Shown here: one piece after another, positions 9,606-18,094 of the stretch
Layout of the letters: each line of letters starts with the position of its first letter
Numbering within the stretch: the stretch's first letter is position 1
From: Streptomyces olivaceoviridis
GTDB lineage: Bacteria > Actinomycetota > Actinomycetes > Streptomycetales > Streptomycetaceae
Assembly (NCBI RefSeq): GCF_014650115.1
Contig: NZ_BMUI01000007.1
Coordinates: 248,001 to 312,000 of the forward strand
Direction: 5' to 3'
DNA length: 64,000 nucleotides
Program-made: the position numbers and the translations under genes
The notes under the pieces: model-generated
Databases searched by the model: none
Seen by the model: the letters and a program-made list of their open reading frames with translations, nothing else
Told to the model about the DNA's origin: nothing

Positions 9606-10025
9606 ATGAGCGAACCGACCCGGGCCGGTCGTGGACCGATCCGCATTCCCGCGCCGGCCGGGGTGTTCCCCGCCGCCCAGTACACCCATGTGGTGACCGC
9701 GACCGGCCGCCTCGTCGCCGTCTCCGGCCAGCTTCCCCTGGACGAGGACGGCGAGTTGGTCGGGCCGGGCGATCCGGCGGCCCAGGCGCGGCAGGTGTTC
9801 GTGAACCTGCGGCGCTGCCTGGCCGCCGCGGGAGCCCGTTTCGAGGACGTGGTGAAGCTGACGTACTTCGTCACGGACATGGCCCACATGCCGGCGATCC
9901 GCACGGCCCGCGCCGCCCACATACCCGACGACCGCCTGCCCGCCTCCTCCGCGGTGCGGGTGGCCGGGCTGGTGGCGCCGGAGTTCCTGCTGGAGGTCGA
10001 GGCCCTCGCGGTGGTGGCCGCGTGA
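9606..10025 (+). CDS. RidA family (YjgF/YER057c/UK114) protein
   Basis: A 139-aa small protein of the RidA family, with the usual AVSGQLPLDEDG segment, a middle VFVNLRRCLAAAGARFEDVVKLTYFVTD helix-strand pair, and a C-terminal strand EVEALAVV. RidA proteins deaminate reactive enamine/imine intermediates of amino-acid metabolism and form trimers. The arginine that binds the substrate carboxylate in RidA proper would lie around SSAVRVAG, so activity is possible. The ATG is at 9606. The stop overlaps the GTG of the GNAT gene by 4 bp, so the two are translationally coupled. Confidence 0.87.
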   Translation: MSEPTRAGRGPIRIPAPAGVFPAAQYTHVVTATGRLVAVSGQLPLDEDGELVGPGDPAAQARQVFVNLRRCLAAAGARFEDVVKLTYFVTDMAHMPAIRTARAAHIPDDRLPASSAVRVAGLVAPEFLLEVEALAVVAA

Positions 10026-10540
10026 GTGCCCTGACGATCCGGGAGATGACCCTGGCCGACTGCGACCGCGTCTCCGAGATACGGATCCGCGGCTGGCGGC
10101 ACGCCTACCGGGGGCTCATGCCGCAGCCGTACCTCGACGGGCTCAGCGTCACCGCGGACGCCGAGCGGCGGCGGGCCCGCTTCGCCGAAGGGAACGGCTC
10201 GGTGGTGAACCTGGTCGCCGAGCGGGACGGCACGGTGGTCGGGTGGGCGGCGCACGGGCCGTACCGGGACGGCGGGACGCGCACCGGCGACGCCGAGCTG
10301 TACGCGATCTACGTGGACCCGGCCCGGCTCGGCGGCGGGATCGGGCGGGCGCTGCTCGCCGCGTCGGCCGAGCGGTGCCGGGCGTTCCCGCGCATGCTGC
10401 TGTGGGTCCTCAAGGAGAACGCGCCCGCCCGCCGCCTCTACGAGCGCGCCGGGTTCCGGCCCGACGGGGCCGAGCAGCCCTTCGAGGCGGGCGGCGTACC
10501 GGTGCCCGAGGTGCGGTACGTGAAGACGCTGGGCGGCTGA
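10022..10540 (+). CDS. GNAT family N-acetyltransferase
   Basis: A 172-aa protein with the acetyl-CoA-binding motif A, LYAIYVDPARLGGGIGRAL, where the R-x-x-G-x-G/A pattern is met by RLGGGIG. An N-terminal strand with REMTLADCDRVSEIRIRGWR is typical for GNATs that acetylate small molecules or protein N-termini. The motif LWVLKENAPARRLYERAGF is motif B. The start is GTG at 10022 in the GTGA overlap with the RidA gene. The substrate is not predictable. Confidence 0.9.
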   Translation: MSALTIREMTLADCDRVSEIRIRGWRHAYRGLMPQPYLDGLSVTADAERRRARFAEGNGSVVNLVAERDGTVVGWAAHGPYRDGGTRTGDAELYAIYVDPARLGGGIGRALLAASAERCRAFPRMLLWVLKENAPARRLYERAGFRPDGAEQPFEAGGVPVPEVRYVKTLGG

Positions 10541-10547
10541 CCGGGCG

Positions 10548-11129
10548 TCAGCTCGGCTGCTGTTCCGGTATCCGCGCCAGCGCGTGCACCGCGGCCTCGG
10601 CGAGCGCGGGGTGCGCGAGGGCCTCGGTGAGGACCCGTCGGGCGCGGGCGTCGCCGAGCGCGCCCAGGCCCTCCACGCAGGCGAGGGCCACCCGGCGGTA
10701 GGGGTCGTGCGGGCGCAGCCGCCGCTCCAGCGTGGTGATCAGCGCGGGCACGGACTCCGGGGCGCGCAGGGCGACCAGGAGCCGTACCGGGTGCAGGGCG
10801 TAGGCGACGCGGAGCTCGTTGGTGGCGAGGGCCGCGGCGGCCCGTGCCGTGCGTGGGTCGCGGAGCCGGGCGAGGGCGTGCGCGGCGGAGGCGCAGCGCG
10901 GCGGGTCGCGGTGGTTGAGCAGCAGCACCAGGGACTCGAAGGCGCGCCGGTCGCCGGCCAGGCCGAGGCGGAACGCGGCCAGCTCCCTGGCCCAGAGCGG
11001 CTGTCCGGGCGCGGTGAGCACCTCCGCCAGTTCGTCCTGGTCCCCGATGGCCAGCAGGTGCTCGAACGCGGGCGAGGCGCCCGACTCCTGCCGTAAGCGT
11101 TCCGTGAGCGATCGCGACTCTTCGTCCAC
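10548..11129 (-). CDS. HEAT-repeat protein
   Basis: A 193-aa protein built of about four to five HEAT-like helix pairs, seen as recurring LARLRDPRTARAAAAL and VPALITTLERRL-type units ending in A/L-rich helices. No catalytic motif is visible; HEAT repeats usually provide a protein- or nucleic-acid-binding scaffold. The start is GTG at 11127-11129 with no strong ribosome-binding site. It converges with the GNAT gene, leaving 7 bp between the stop codons. Confidence 0.75.
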   Translation of the reverse strand: MDEESRSLTERLRQESGASPAFEHLLAIGDQDELAEVLTAPGQPLWARELAAFRLGLAGDRRAFESLVLLLNHRDPPRCASAAHALARLRDPRTARAAAALATNELRVAYALHPVRLLVALRAPESVPALITTLERRLRPHDPYRRVALACVEGLGALGDARARRVLTEALAHPALAEAAVHALARIPEQQPS

Positions 11130-11515
11130 GAGGTCCAGCGTAGGCGGGTCGCGGCGGCGGAGGGAGCTACATCACGAAGTCGGTTCGCACGCGGGGACTA
11201 GCGCGCTCGTTACCCGCCGGTTAAGCTCATACGAGCGAGTAACCCTCGCGCATTTCCGCTGGCGACGGTCTGGTGACGCGGCCGTCGCGAGCGAGCAGGT
11301 CGGTTCGGTACGCCGTGCGTACCGCGGTACGACCCGGCTTCGGGACAGAGCCGGTCGGAAGTCCGCCGCTCCCGGGCGTGTGCACGCCTGTGGCACCGGC
11401 GCCCCGGGCGTGTGCGCTCGCAGCCCGGCAACACCCGCACCCTCCCGCTCCGTGGTGGGCCCTGAGGCGCACCCGGCGCGCTCCTCGTCGTCACCCTCAT
11501 TCCTGGAGTCCCGCG
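11130..11515 (+). promoter_or_regulatory. Leader of the hydroxyacyl-CoA dehydrogenase gene with a 14-bp palindrome
   Basis: A 386-bp gene-free stretch. It holds the perfect palindrome CGTACCGCGGTACG at 11318-11331, with an extra half-site CGGTACG at 11306-11312, a plausible operator for a dimeric regulator such as the TetR protein encoded just downstream. The rest has no supported open frame; the chosen gene start at 11516 follows GGAG. Confidence 0.45.
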
Positions 11516-13321
11516 ATGGCCACTCCCCTGTCCGACTCAGCTCTGTCCCCGCTCAAGACGATCGCCGTGGTCGGCCTCGGCACCATGGGCACCGGCATCG
11601 CCGAGGTCCTCGCGAAGGCCGGCCGCGAGGTGATCGGCATCGACATCAGCGAGGCGCGGACCGCGCAGGCGCTCGCCACCCTGGAGGCCGCCACCACCCG
11701 TGCCGTGGCGCGCGGCCGGCTCACCGAGGAGGAGCGCGCCCGGGCGCTGGCCCGGGTCCGCACCGCCACCGACCTCGGCGCGGCGGCCGACGCAGACCTC
11801 GTCATCGAGGTGGCCCCGGAGTCGTACGAGATCAAGCAGCAGATCTTCCGCGAGCTGGACGGCGTCGTCCGCCCGGAGACGATCCTGGCGACCGGCACCA
11901 ACGCGCTGTCGGTGACCCGGCTGGCGGCCGACTCCGCCCGTCCCGAGCGCGTGCTCGGCCTGCACTTCTTCAACCCGGCGCCGGCGATGAAGCTGGTGGA
12001 GGTCGTCTCCTCGGTGCTGACCGCGCCGCAGGCCGTGGCGGCCGTCACCGACCTGGCGATCGAGCTGGGCAAGGAGCCGGTCGCGGTCGGCGACCGCCCC
12101 GGCTTCGTGGCCGACGGGCTGCTCTTCGGTTACCTCAACCAGGCCGCCGCCATGTACGAGGCCAGGTACGCCTCCCGCGAGGACATCGACGCCGCCATGC
12201 GGCTCGGCTGCGGCCTGCCCATGGGCCCGCTCGCCCTGCTGGACCTGATCGGCGTCGACACCGCGCGGACGGTCCTGGAGGCCATGTACGCCGAGTCCCG
12301 GGACCGGCTGCACGCCCCCGCCCCGATCCTCAAGCAGCTCAGCGAGGCGGGCCTGACCGGCCGCAAGTCGGGGCGCGGCTTCTACACCTACGAGGCGCCG
12401 TGCAGCGGGACCGTCGTGCCGGACGCGCTGACCCCGGCGACGGGCACTTCCCCGGTCGCGGGCCGCGAGGTGCGCTCGGTGGGCGTCGCCGGCTCCGGCA
12501 CCATGGCCTCCGGCATCGCCGAGGTGTTCGCCAAGGGCGGCTACGACGTCGTCCTGGCCGCCCGCAGCGAGGAGAAGGCGCGGGCCGCCAAGGCCCGTAT
12601 CGGCACGTCGCTCTCCCGCTCCGTCGACAAGGGCCGGCTGACCGCCGAGGCCGCCGCGCGGGTCCTGGACCGGATCACCCCGGCGGGCTCCTACGACGCC
12701 TTCGCCGAGGTCGACCTGGCGGTCGAGGCGATCGCCGAGGACCTGGAGGTCAAGCGGCAGCTGTTCGCCACGCTGGACAAGGTGTGCAAGCCGGGCGCGG
12801 TCCTGGCCACCACCACCTCGTCGCTGCCCGTCGTCGCCTGCGCCCGCGCCACCTCGCGCCCGCAGGACGTGATCGGCATGCACTTCTTCAACCCGGCACC
12901 GGCGATGAAGCTGGTCGAGGTCGTGCGGACGGTGCTGACGGCGGACGACGTCCACGCGACCGTGCGCGAGGTCTGCGCGAAGATCAAGAAACACGCGGTG
13001 GACTGCGGCGACCGCGCCGGTTTCATCGTGAACGCGCTGCTGTTCCCGTACCTCAACAACGCGGTCAAGATGGTGCAGGAGCACTACGCGTCCCTCGACG
13101 ACATCGACGCGGCGATGAAGCTGGGCGGCGGCTACCCGATGGGCCCCTTCGAGCTGCTGGACGTGGTCGGGCTGGACGTCTCGCTGGCCATCGAGAAGGT
13201 GCTGCACCGCGAGTTCCGCGACCCCGGTCTCGCCCCGGCTCCGCTGCTGGAGCACCTGGTGGCCGCGGGCTGCCTCGGCCGCAAGACCGGCCGCGGCTTC
13301 CGCGAGTATGCCCGCCGCTGA
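11516..13321 (+). CDS. Tandem-fused 3-hydroxyacyl-CoA (3-hydroxybutyryl-CoA) dehydrogenase
   Basis: A 601-aa protein made of two complete 3-hydroxyacyl-CoA dehydrogenase units in tandem (about 12-300 and 320-600). Both have a Rossmann glycine motif (GLGTMGTGI and AGSGTMASGI), both have the catalytic-histidine segment HFFNPAPAMKLVEVV, and both end in a GRKSGRGFY/GRKTGRGFR segment. Each would reduce acetoacetyl-CoA to 3-hydroxybutyryl-CoA or the reverse. The place upstream of ccr fits provision of crotonyl-CoA precursors for the ethylmalonyl-CoA pathway. The start is ATG at 11516 with GGAG upstream. The two halves are diverged but neither has lost an obvious key motif. No enoyl-CoA hydratase domain is fused. 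Confidence 0.92.
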   Translation: MATPLSDSALSPLKTIAVVGLGTMGTGIAEVLAKAGREVIGIDISEARTAQALATLEAATTRAVARGRLTEEERARALARVRTATDLGAAADADLVIEVAPESYEIKQQIFRELDGVVRPETILATGTNALSVTRLAADSARPERVLGLHFFNPAPAMKLVEVVSSVLTAPQAVAAVTDLAIELGKEPVAVGDRPGFVADGLLFGYLNQAAAMYEARYASREDIDAAMRLGCGLPMGPLALLDLIGVDTARTVLEAMYAESRDRLHAPAPILKQLSEAGLTGRKSGRGFYTYEAPCSGTVVPDALTPATGTSPVAGREVRSVGVAGSGTMASGIAEVFAKGGYDVVLAARSEEKARAAKARIGTSLSRSVDKGRLTAEAAARVLDRITPAGSYDAFAEVDLAVEAIAEDLEVKRQLFATLDKVCKPGAVLATTTSSLPVVACARATSRPQDVIGMHFFNPAPAMKLVEVVRTVLTADDVHATVREVCAKIKKHAVDCGDRAGFIVNALLFPYLNNAVKMVQEHYASLDDIDAAMKLGGGYPMGPFELLDVVGLDVSLAIEKVLHREFRDPGLAPAPLLEHLVAAGCLGRKTGRGFREYARR

Positions 13322-13383
13322 CGGCGTCGGCGACTGGTCACGGCCGGAGCCGGACTGGGGCGGACTGCTCGACCCGGGCGGCC

Positions 13384-13444
13384 CTCCCCCGTCCGTCCGG
13401 CCCGGCGGTCCCCCGTCCTCCGGGGGCGGGGGACACCCCGGACC
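13384..13444. other. G/C hairpin between dehydrogenase and TetR genes
   Basis: Near 13408-13436 the arms GTCCCCCG and CGGGGGAC flank a short CCTCCGG core, giving a strong stem without a T-tract. It may end or attenuate the dehydrogenase transcript, or simply be a stable intergenic structure. Confidence 0.35.
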
Positions 13445-13481
13445 TGCGCATCGGTCCGCGCGCATGCAGTACGTTCGGGTC

Positions 13482-14300
13482 ATGTCCCAGCCCGCCAAGT
13501 CCTCACGTACACCAGCTACGCCCGACGCGCCGGAGAGTGCCGCAGGCAGTCGCGCCGCCGCCCAGCGGCTCAAGATGCGCCGGGAACTGGCGGCAGCAGC
13601 CATGGAGCTGTTCGCGACCAAGGGGTACGAGGCCACCACCGTCGACGAGATCGCCGCCGCCGCCGGCGTCGCCCGGCGCACCTTCTTCCGCCACTTCCGC
13701 TCCAAGGAAGAGGCGATCTTCCCGGACCACGACGACACGCTGATCCGCGCGGAGGCGGTCCTCAACGCCGCGCCGGCGCACGAGCACCCGCTCGACACCG
13801 TGTGCCGGGGCATCAAGGAGGTCATGAAGATGTACGCGGCGCGGCCGGACATCTCGGTCGCCCGCTACAAGCTCACGCGTGAGGTGCCCACCCTGCGCGA
13901 GGCCGAGATCGCCTCCGTGGCCCGCTACGAGCGCCTGTTCACGCGGTACCTGCTCGGCCATTTCGACGAGCACGCGCACGCGGACGACGCCAACGACGAT
14001 CCGCTGCTGGCCGAGGTCGCCGCCTCCGCCGTGGTCACCGCGCACAACCACGTCCTGCGGCGCTGGCTGCGGGCGGGCGGTCAGGGCGACGTGGAGGCCC
14101 AGCTGGACCACGCCTTCGCCATCGTGCGCAAGACCTTCGGCACCGGCATCGGGGCCGGGCGCGGCACGGCGCCCCGGTCGGCCGCCTCCGCGCCGGCGGC
14201 GGCCTCCGTCGAGGGCGAGGTGCTGGTGGCCGTCGCACGCACCGACGCGCCCCTGGAAGAGGTCATGCGCACCATCGAACAGGCCCTCAAGGAACGCTGA
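13482..14300 (+). CDS. TetR family transcriptional regulator
   Basis: A 272-aa regulator. The helix-turn-helix is at about residues 53-76 (TTVDEIAAAAGVARRTFFRHF), followed by the KEEAIF helix that is typical of TetR proteins, and a ligand domain ending near residue 215. An Ala-rich C-terminal extension of about 50 residues ends in EEVMRTIEQALKER. ATG 13482 is chosen because conserved sequence begins after it; another in-frame ATG lies at 13464. A TACGTT hexamer 7 bp before 13482 could be a -10 element of a leaderless transcript. The position between the dehydrogenase and ccr, and palindromes in both promoters, suggest it controls the ethylmalonyl-CoA genes, but its ligand is unknown. Confidence 0.87.
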   Translation: MSQPAKSSRTPATPDAPESAAGSRAAAQRLKMRRELAAAAMELFATKGYEATTVDEIAAAAGVARRTFFRHFRSKEEAIFPDHDDTLIRAEAVLNAAPAHEHPLDTVCRGIKEVMKMYAARPDISVARYKLTREVPTLREAEIASVARYERLFTRYLLGHFDEHAHADDANDDPLLAEVAASAVVTAHNHVLRRWLRAGGQGDVEAQLDHAFAIVRKTFGTGIGAGRGTAPRSAASAPAAASVEGEVLVAVARTDAPLEEVMRTIEQALKER

Positions 14301-14321
14301 CCCGACCTTCCCCGCTGTGAC

Positions 14322-14349
14322 AACGGCCACCCACCGGGTGGCCGTTTTT
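14322..14349 (+). terminator. Rho-independent terminator of the TetR gene
   Basis: Stem ACGGCCACCC / GGGTGGCCGT with a 3-nt loop, followed directly by TTTTT at 14345-14349. It starts 21 bp after the TetR stop codon and separates the gene from the ccr operon. Confidence 0.85.
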
Positions 14350-14693
14350 GCATGTCAGCGCCCCTTTTGGCCCGCCGACAGGGAACCATTCGATCGATCA
14401 TCGCTCATCTGTCAAGTAAAGAATTCATTTGAGAGGAAGTTCTGGCACTCAGTGCCTTGCGGGGTGACACGCGGTGTCATACGTTGAAGGAGTCCGGGCT
14501 GTCCCCGCAGACCATCACCTGCGCGTCCGGACGCCTGCGTCACAGGCAACCTCCCGCGCCACAAAGCGCTGCCGAAGCACCACCACCGAGCCGAACCGAC
14601 GGCACACCCTCACCACCCTCAGCAGCACTGACAGCACCGACGAACCCTCAGGCGCCCCTCCCTCAAGGGCGCTCACCCGCCGGAGGCAACACC
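14350..14693 (+). promoter_or_regulatory. ccr operon leader with two perfect palindromes
   Basis: A 344-bp non-coding stretch before ccr. It contains GGCACTCAGTGCC at 14444-14456 and TGACACGCGGTGTCA at 14465-14479. Both are perfect inverted repeats, with centres 22 bp apart, and so on the same face of the helix. The stretch around 14384-14440 is markedly A+T richer than the rest and is a likely promoter. No conserved small protein is seen in the remainder. Confidence 0.55.
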
Positions 14694-16037
14694 GTGACCG
14701 TGAAGGACATCCTGGACGCGATCCAGTCGAAGGACGCCACGTCCGCCGACTTCGCCGCCCTGCCGCTGCCCGACTCGTACCGGGCGATCACCGTCCACAA
14801 GGACGAGACGGAGATGTTCGCGGGTCTGGAGACCCGCGACAAGGACCCGCGCAAGTCGATCCACCTGGACGAGGTCCCCGTGCCCGAGCTGGGCCCGGGC
14901 GAGGCCCTGGTGGCCGTCATGGCCTCCTCGGTGAACTACAACTCGGTGTGGACCTCGATCTTCGAGCCGCTGTCCACGTTCGGGTTCCTGGAGCGCTACG
15001 GCCGCACCAACGAGCTGGCCAAGCGCCACGACCTGCCGTACCACATCATCGGCTCCGATCTCGCGGGCGTCGTCCTGCGCACCGGCCCCGGGGTGAACGC
15101 CTGGAAGCCGGGCGACGAGGTCGTCGCACACTGCCTGTCGGTCGAGCTGGAGTCCTCCGACGGCCACAACGACACGATGCTCGACCCCGAGCAGCGCATC
15201 TGGGGCTTCGAGACCAACTTCGGCGGCCTCGCCGAGATCGCGCTGGTCAAGTCCAACCAGCTGATGCCGAAGCCGGCCCACCTCAGCTGGGAGGAGGCCG
15301 CCGCTCCGGGCCTGGTCAACTCCACCGCGTACCGCCAGCTGGTGTCCCGCAACGGCGCCGGCATGAAGCAGGGCGACAACGTCCTGATCTGGGGCGCGAG
15401 CGGCGGTCTCGGCTCCTACGCCACCCAGTTCGCGCTGGCCGGCGGCGCCAACCCCATCTGTGTCGTGTCCTCGCCGCAGAAGGCGGAGATCTGCCGGTCC
15501 ATGGGCGCCGAGGCGATCATCGACCGCAACGCCGAGGGCTACAGGTTCTGGAAGGACGAGCGGACCCAGGACCCGAAGGAGTGGAAGCGCTTCGGCAAGC
15601 GCATCCGCGAGCTGACCGGCGGCGAGGACATCGACATCGTCTTCGAGCACCCCGGCCGCGAGACCTTCGGCGCCAGTGTCTACGTCACCCGCAAGGGCGG
15701 CACGATCACCACCTGCGCCTCGACCTCGGGCTACCTGCACGAGTACGACAACCGCTACCTGTGGATGTCGCTGAAGCGGATCATCGGCTCGCACTTCGCG
15801 AACTACCGCGAGGCCTGGGAGGCCAACCGCCTCATCGCCAAGGGCAGGATCCACCCGACCCTCTCCAAGGTCTACTCCCTCCAGGACACCGGGCAGGCCG
15901 CCCACGACGTCCACCGCAACCTGCACCAGGGCAAGGTCGGCGTGCTGTGTCTCGCCCCCGAGGAGGGCCTGGGCGTGCGCGACCAGGAGACGCGCGCGAA
16001 GCACATCGACGCCATCAACCGCTTCCGGAACGTCTGA
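14694..16037 (+). CDS. ccr: Crotonyl-CoA carboxylase/reductase
   Basis: A 447-aa medium-chain dehydrogenase/reductase that carries out NADPH-dependent reductive carboxylation of crotonyl-CoA to ethylmalonyl-CoA. The cofactor fold motif WGASGGLGSYATQ is at about 233-245. The residues known to hold CO2 in the Kitasatospora enzyme appear to correspond to the Asn in VNYNSVW (81/83), Phe172-Glu173 (GFETNFGG) and His367 (GSHFAN), so the active carboxylase is intact. The start is GTG at 14694 with GGAGG 8 bp upstream. It is the first gene of a five-gene operon; meaA follows after 17 bp. Ethylmalonyl-CoA feeds acetate assimilation and polyketide extender-unit supply. Confidence 0.96.
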   Translation: MTVKDILDAIQSKDATSADFAALPLPDSYRAITVHKDETEMFAGLETRDKDPRKSIHLDEVPVPELGPGEALVAVMASSVNYNSVWTSIFEPLSTFGFLERYGRTNELAKRHDLPYHIIGSDLAGVVLRTGPGVNAWKPGDEVVAHCLSVELESSDGHNDTMLDPEQRIWGFETNFGGLAEIALVKSNQLMPKPAHLSWEEAAAPGLVNSTAYRQLVSRNGAGMKQGDNVLIWGASGGLGSYATQFALAGGANPICVVSSPQKAEICRSMGAEAIIDRNAEGYRFWKDERTQDPKEWKRFGKRIRELTGGEDIDIVFEHPGRETFGASVYVTRKGGTITTCASTSGYLHEYDNRYLWMSLKRIIGSHFANYREAWEANRLIAKGRIHPTLSKVYSLQDTGQAAHDVHRNLHQGKVGVLCLAPEEGLGVRDQETRAKHIDAINRFRNV

Positions 16038-16054
16038 GAGCCGGGAGGCCATAG

Positions 16055-18094
16055 ATGACAGAGCGTCAGGCGCAAAAGGACAGGGACCGGCCGTGGCTGA
16101 TGCGGACGTACGCCGGTCACTCCACGGCGGAGGCGTCCAACGAGCTGTACCGGCGCAACCTCGCCAAGGGCCAGACCGGTCTGTCGGTGGCGTTCGACCT
16201 GCCGACACAGACCGGCTACGACCCCGACCACATCCTCGCGCGCGGCGAGGTCGGCCGGGTGGGCGTGCCCGTCGCGCACCTCGGCGACATGCGGCGGCTG
16301 TTCCAGGACATCCCCCTGGAGCAGATGAACACCTCCATGACGATCAACGCCACCGCCATGTGGCTGCTGGCGCTCTACCAGGTCGTCGCGGAGGAGCAGG
16401 GCGCGGACATCACCAAGCTCCAGGGCACGACCCAGAACGACATCGTCAAGGAGTACCTGTCCCGGGGCACCCATGTGTTCCCGCCGGAACCCTCGCTCCG
16501 CCTGACGACGGACATGATCGCGTACACGGTCTCCCACATCCCGAAGTGGAACCCGATCAACATTTGCAGTTACCACCTGCAAGAGGCCGGGGCCACGCCG
16601 GTGCAGGAGATCGCGTACGCGATGTCCACCGCCATCGCCGTCCTCGACGCCGTGCGCGACTCCGGCCAGGTGCCCGAGGAGCGCATGGGTGACGTGGTCG
16701 CCCGTATCTCCTTCTTCGTGAACGCGGGCGTCCGCTTCATCGAGGAGATGTGCAAGATGCGCGCGTTCGGCCGCATCTGGGACAAGGTCACCCGCGAGCG
16801 GTACGGCATCGAGGACCCCAAGCAGCGCCGGTTCCGGTACGGCGTCCAGGTCAACTCGCTCGGCCTGACCGAGGCGCAGCCGGAGAACAACGTCCAGCGG
16901 ATCGTGCTGGAGATGCTGGCGGTCACCCTCTCCAAGGACGCACGCGCGCGTGCCGTGCAGCTTCCCGCCTGGAACGAGGCGCTGGGCCTGCCCCGGCCCT
17001 GGGACCAGCAGTGGAGCCTGCGCATCCAGCAGGTCCTCGCCTACGAGAGCGACCTGCTGGAGTACGACGACATCTTCGAGGGCTCGAAGGTGATCGAGGC
17101 GAAGGTGGACCAGTTGGTCGAGGACACCCTCGCGGAGATCGACCGCATCCAGGAGATGGGCGGCGCGCTGGCCGCCGTGGAGTCCGGCTACCTCAAGTCG
17201 CAGCTGGTCGCCTCGCACGCCGAGCGCCGGGCCCGGATCGAGTCCGGCGAGGAGAAGATCGTCGGCGTCAACGTCTTCGAGGGCACCGAGCCCAACCCGC
17301 TCACGGCCGATCTGGACACCGCCATCATGACGGTCGACCCGGCGGTCGAGGCCCGCGTCGTCGAGTCCCTCCGGTGCTGGCGGGACACCCGTTACCAGCC
17401 GCCCTTCAACCACCCGCGCCCCTGCAAGGCGCTGGAGCGGCTGAAGGAGGCCGCCAAGGGCACCCGCAACCTGATGGAGGCCACGCTGGAGTGCGCCCGC
17501 GCCGGGGTCACCACCGGCGAGTGGGCGGGCGCCCTGCGCGAGGTGTTCGGCGAGTACCGGGCGCCCACCGGGGTCTCCTCCGCGCCGGTGGCCGTCGCCG
17601 CCGAGGCCGGCTCGGCGCTCGCCGAGGTCCGCGCCAGGGTGGACGCCACCGCCCGCGACCTGGGCGTCGCCCGCTTGCGCTTCCTGGTCGGCAAGCCGGG
17701 CCTGGACGGTCACTCCAACGGCGCCGAGCAGATCGCCGTCCGCGCGCGGGACGCCGGCTTCGAGGTGGTGTACCAGGGCATCCGGCTGACGCCCGAGCAG
17801 ATAGTGGACGCGGCCCTGGCCGAGGACGTGCACGCCGTGGGCCTGTCGATCCTGTCCGGCTCGCACGCCCGGCTGGTCCCCGATGTGCTCCAGCGGCTGC
17901 GTGTGGCCGGTGCCACAGATATACCGGTGATCGCCGGTGGCATCATCCCCAACGGTGACGCCGAACAGCTGAGGCAGGCCGGAGTGGCCGCCGTCTTCAC
18001 CCCGAAGGACTTCGACATCACCGGGATCATCGGCCGCATCGTCGACGAGATCCGCACAGCGAACAAGCTCGACCCCCTGGAGGTCCCCGCATGA
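16055..18094 (+). CDS. meaA: Ethylmalonyl-CoA mutase (MeaA-type, adenosylcobalamin-dependent)
   Basis: A 679-aa single-chain mutase of the methylmalonyl-CoA mutase superfamily. The N-terminal about 510 residues are the TIM-barrel substrate domain (YAGHSTAEASNELYRRNLAKGQTG near the start, typical of MeaA). The C-terminal B12-binding domain from about residue 540 carries the cobalamin-ligand motif DGHSNG (DxHxxG) at about 551, then SILSGSH and AGGIIP. It converts (2R)-ethylmalonyl-CoA to methylsuccinyl-CoA. The start ATG at 16055 follows GGGAGG. The stop overlaps the next ATG by 4 bp (ATGA), indicating coupling to mcl. Confidence 0.95.
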   Translation: MTERQAQKDRDRPWLMRTYAGHSTAEASNELYRRNLAKGQTGLSVAFDLPTQTGYDPDHILARGEVGRVGVPVAHLGDMRRLFQDIPLEQMNTSMTINATAMWLLALYQVVAEEQGADITKLQGTTQNDIVKEYLSRGTHVFPPEPSLRLTTDMIAYTVSHIPKWNPINICSYHLQEAGATPVQEIAYAMSTAIAVLDAVRDSGQVPEERMGDVVARISFFVNAGVRFIEEMCKMRAFGRIWDKVTRERYGIEDPKQRRFRYGVQVNSLGLTEAQPENNVQRIVLEMLAVTLSKDARARAVQLPAWNEALGLPRPWDQQWSLRIQQVLAYESDLLEYDDIFEGSKVIEAKVDQLVEDTLAEIDRIQEMGGALAAVESGYLKSQLVASHAERRARIESGEEKIVGVNVFEGTEPNPLTADLDTAIMTVDPAVEARVVESLRCWRDTRYQPPFNHPRPCKALERLKEAAKGTRNLMEATLECARAGVTTGEWAGALREVFGEYRAPTGVSSAPVAVAAEAGSALAEVRARVDATARDLGVARLRFLVGKPGLDGHSNGAEQIAVRARDAGFEVVYQGIRLTPEQIVDAALAEDVHAVGLSILSGSHARLVPDVLQRLRVAGATDIPVIAGGIIPNGDAEQLRQAGVAAVFTPKDFDITGIIGRIVDEIRTANKLDPLEVPA

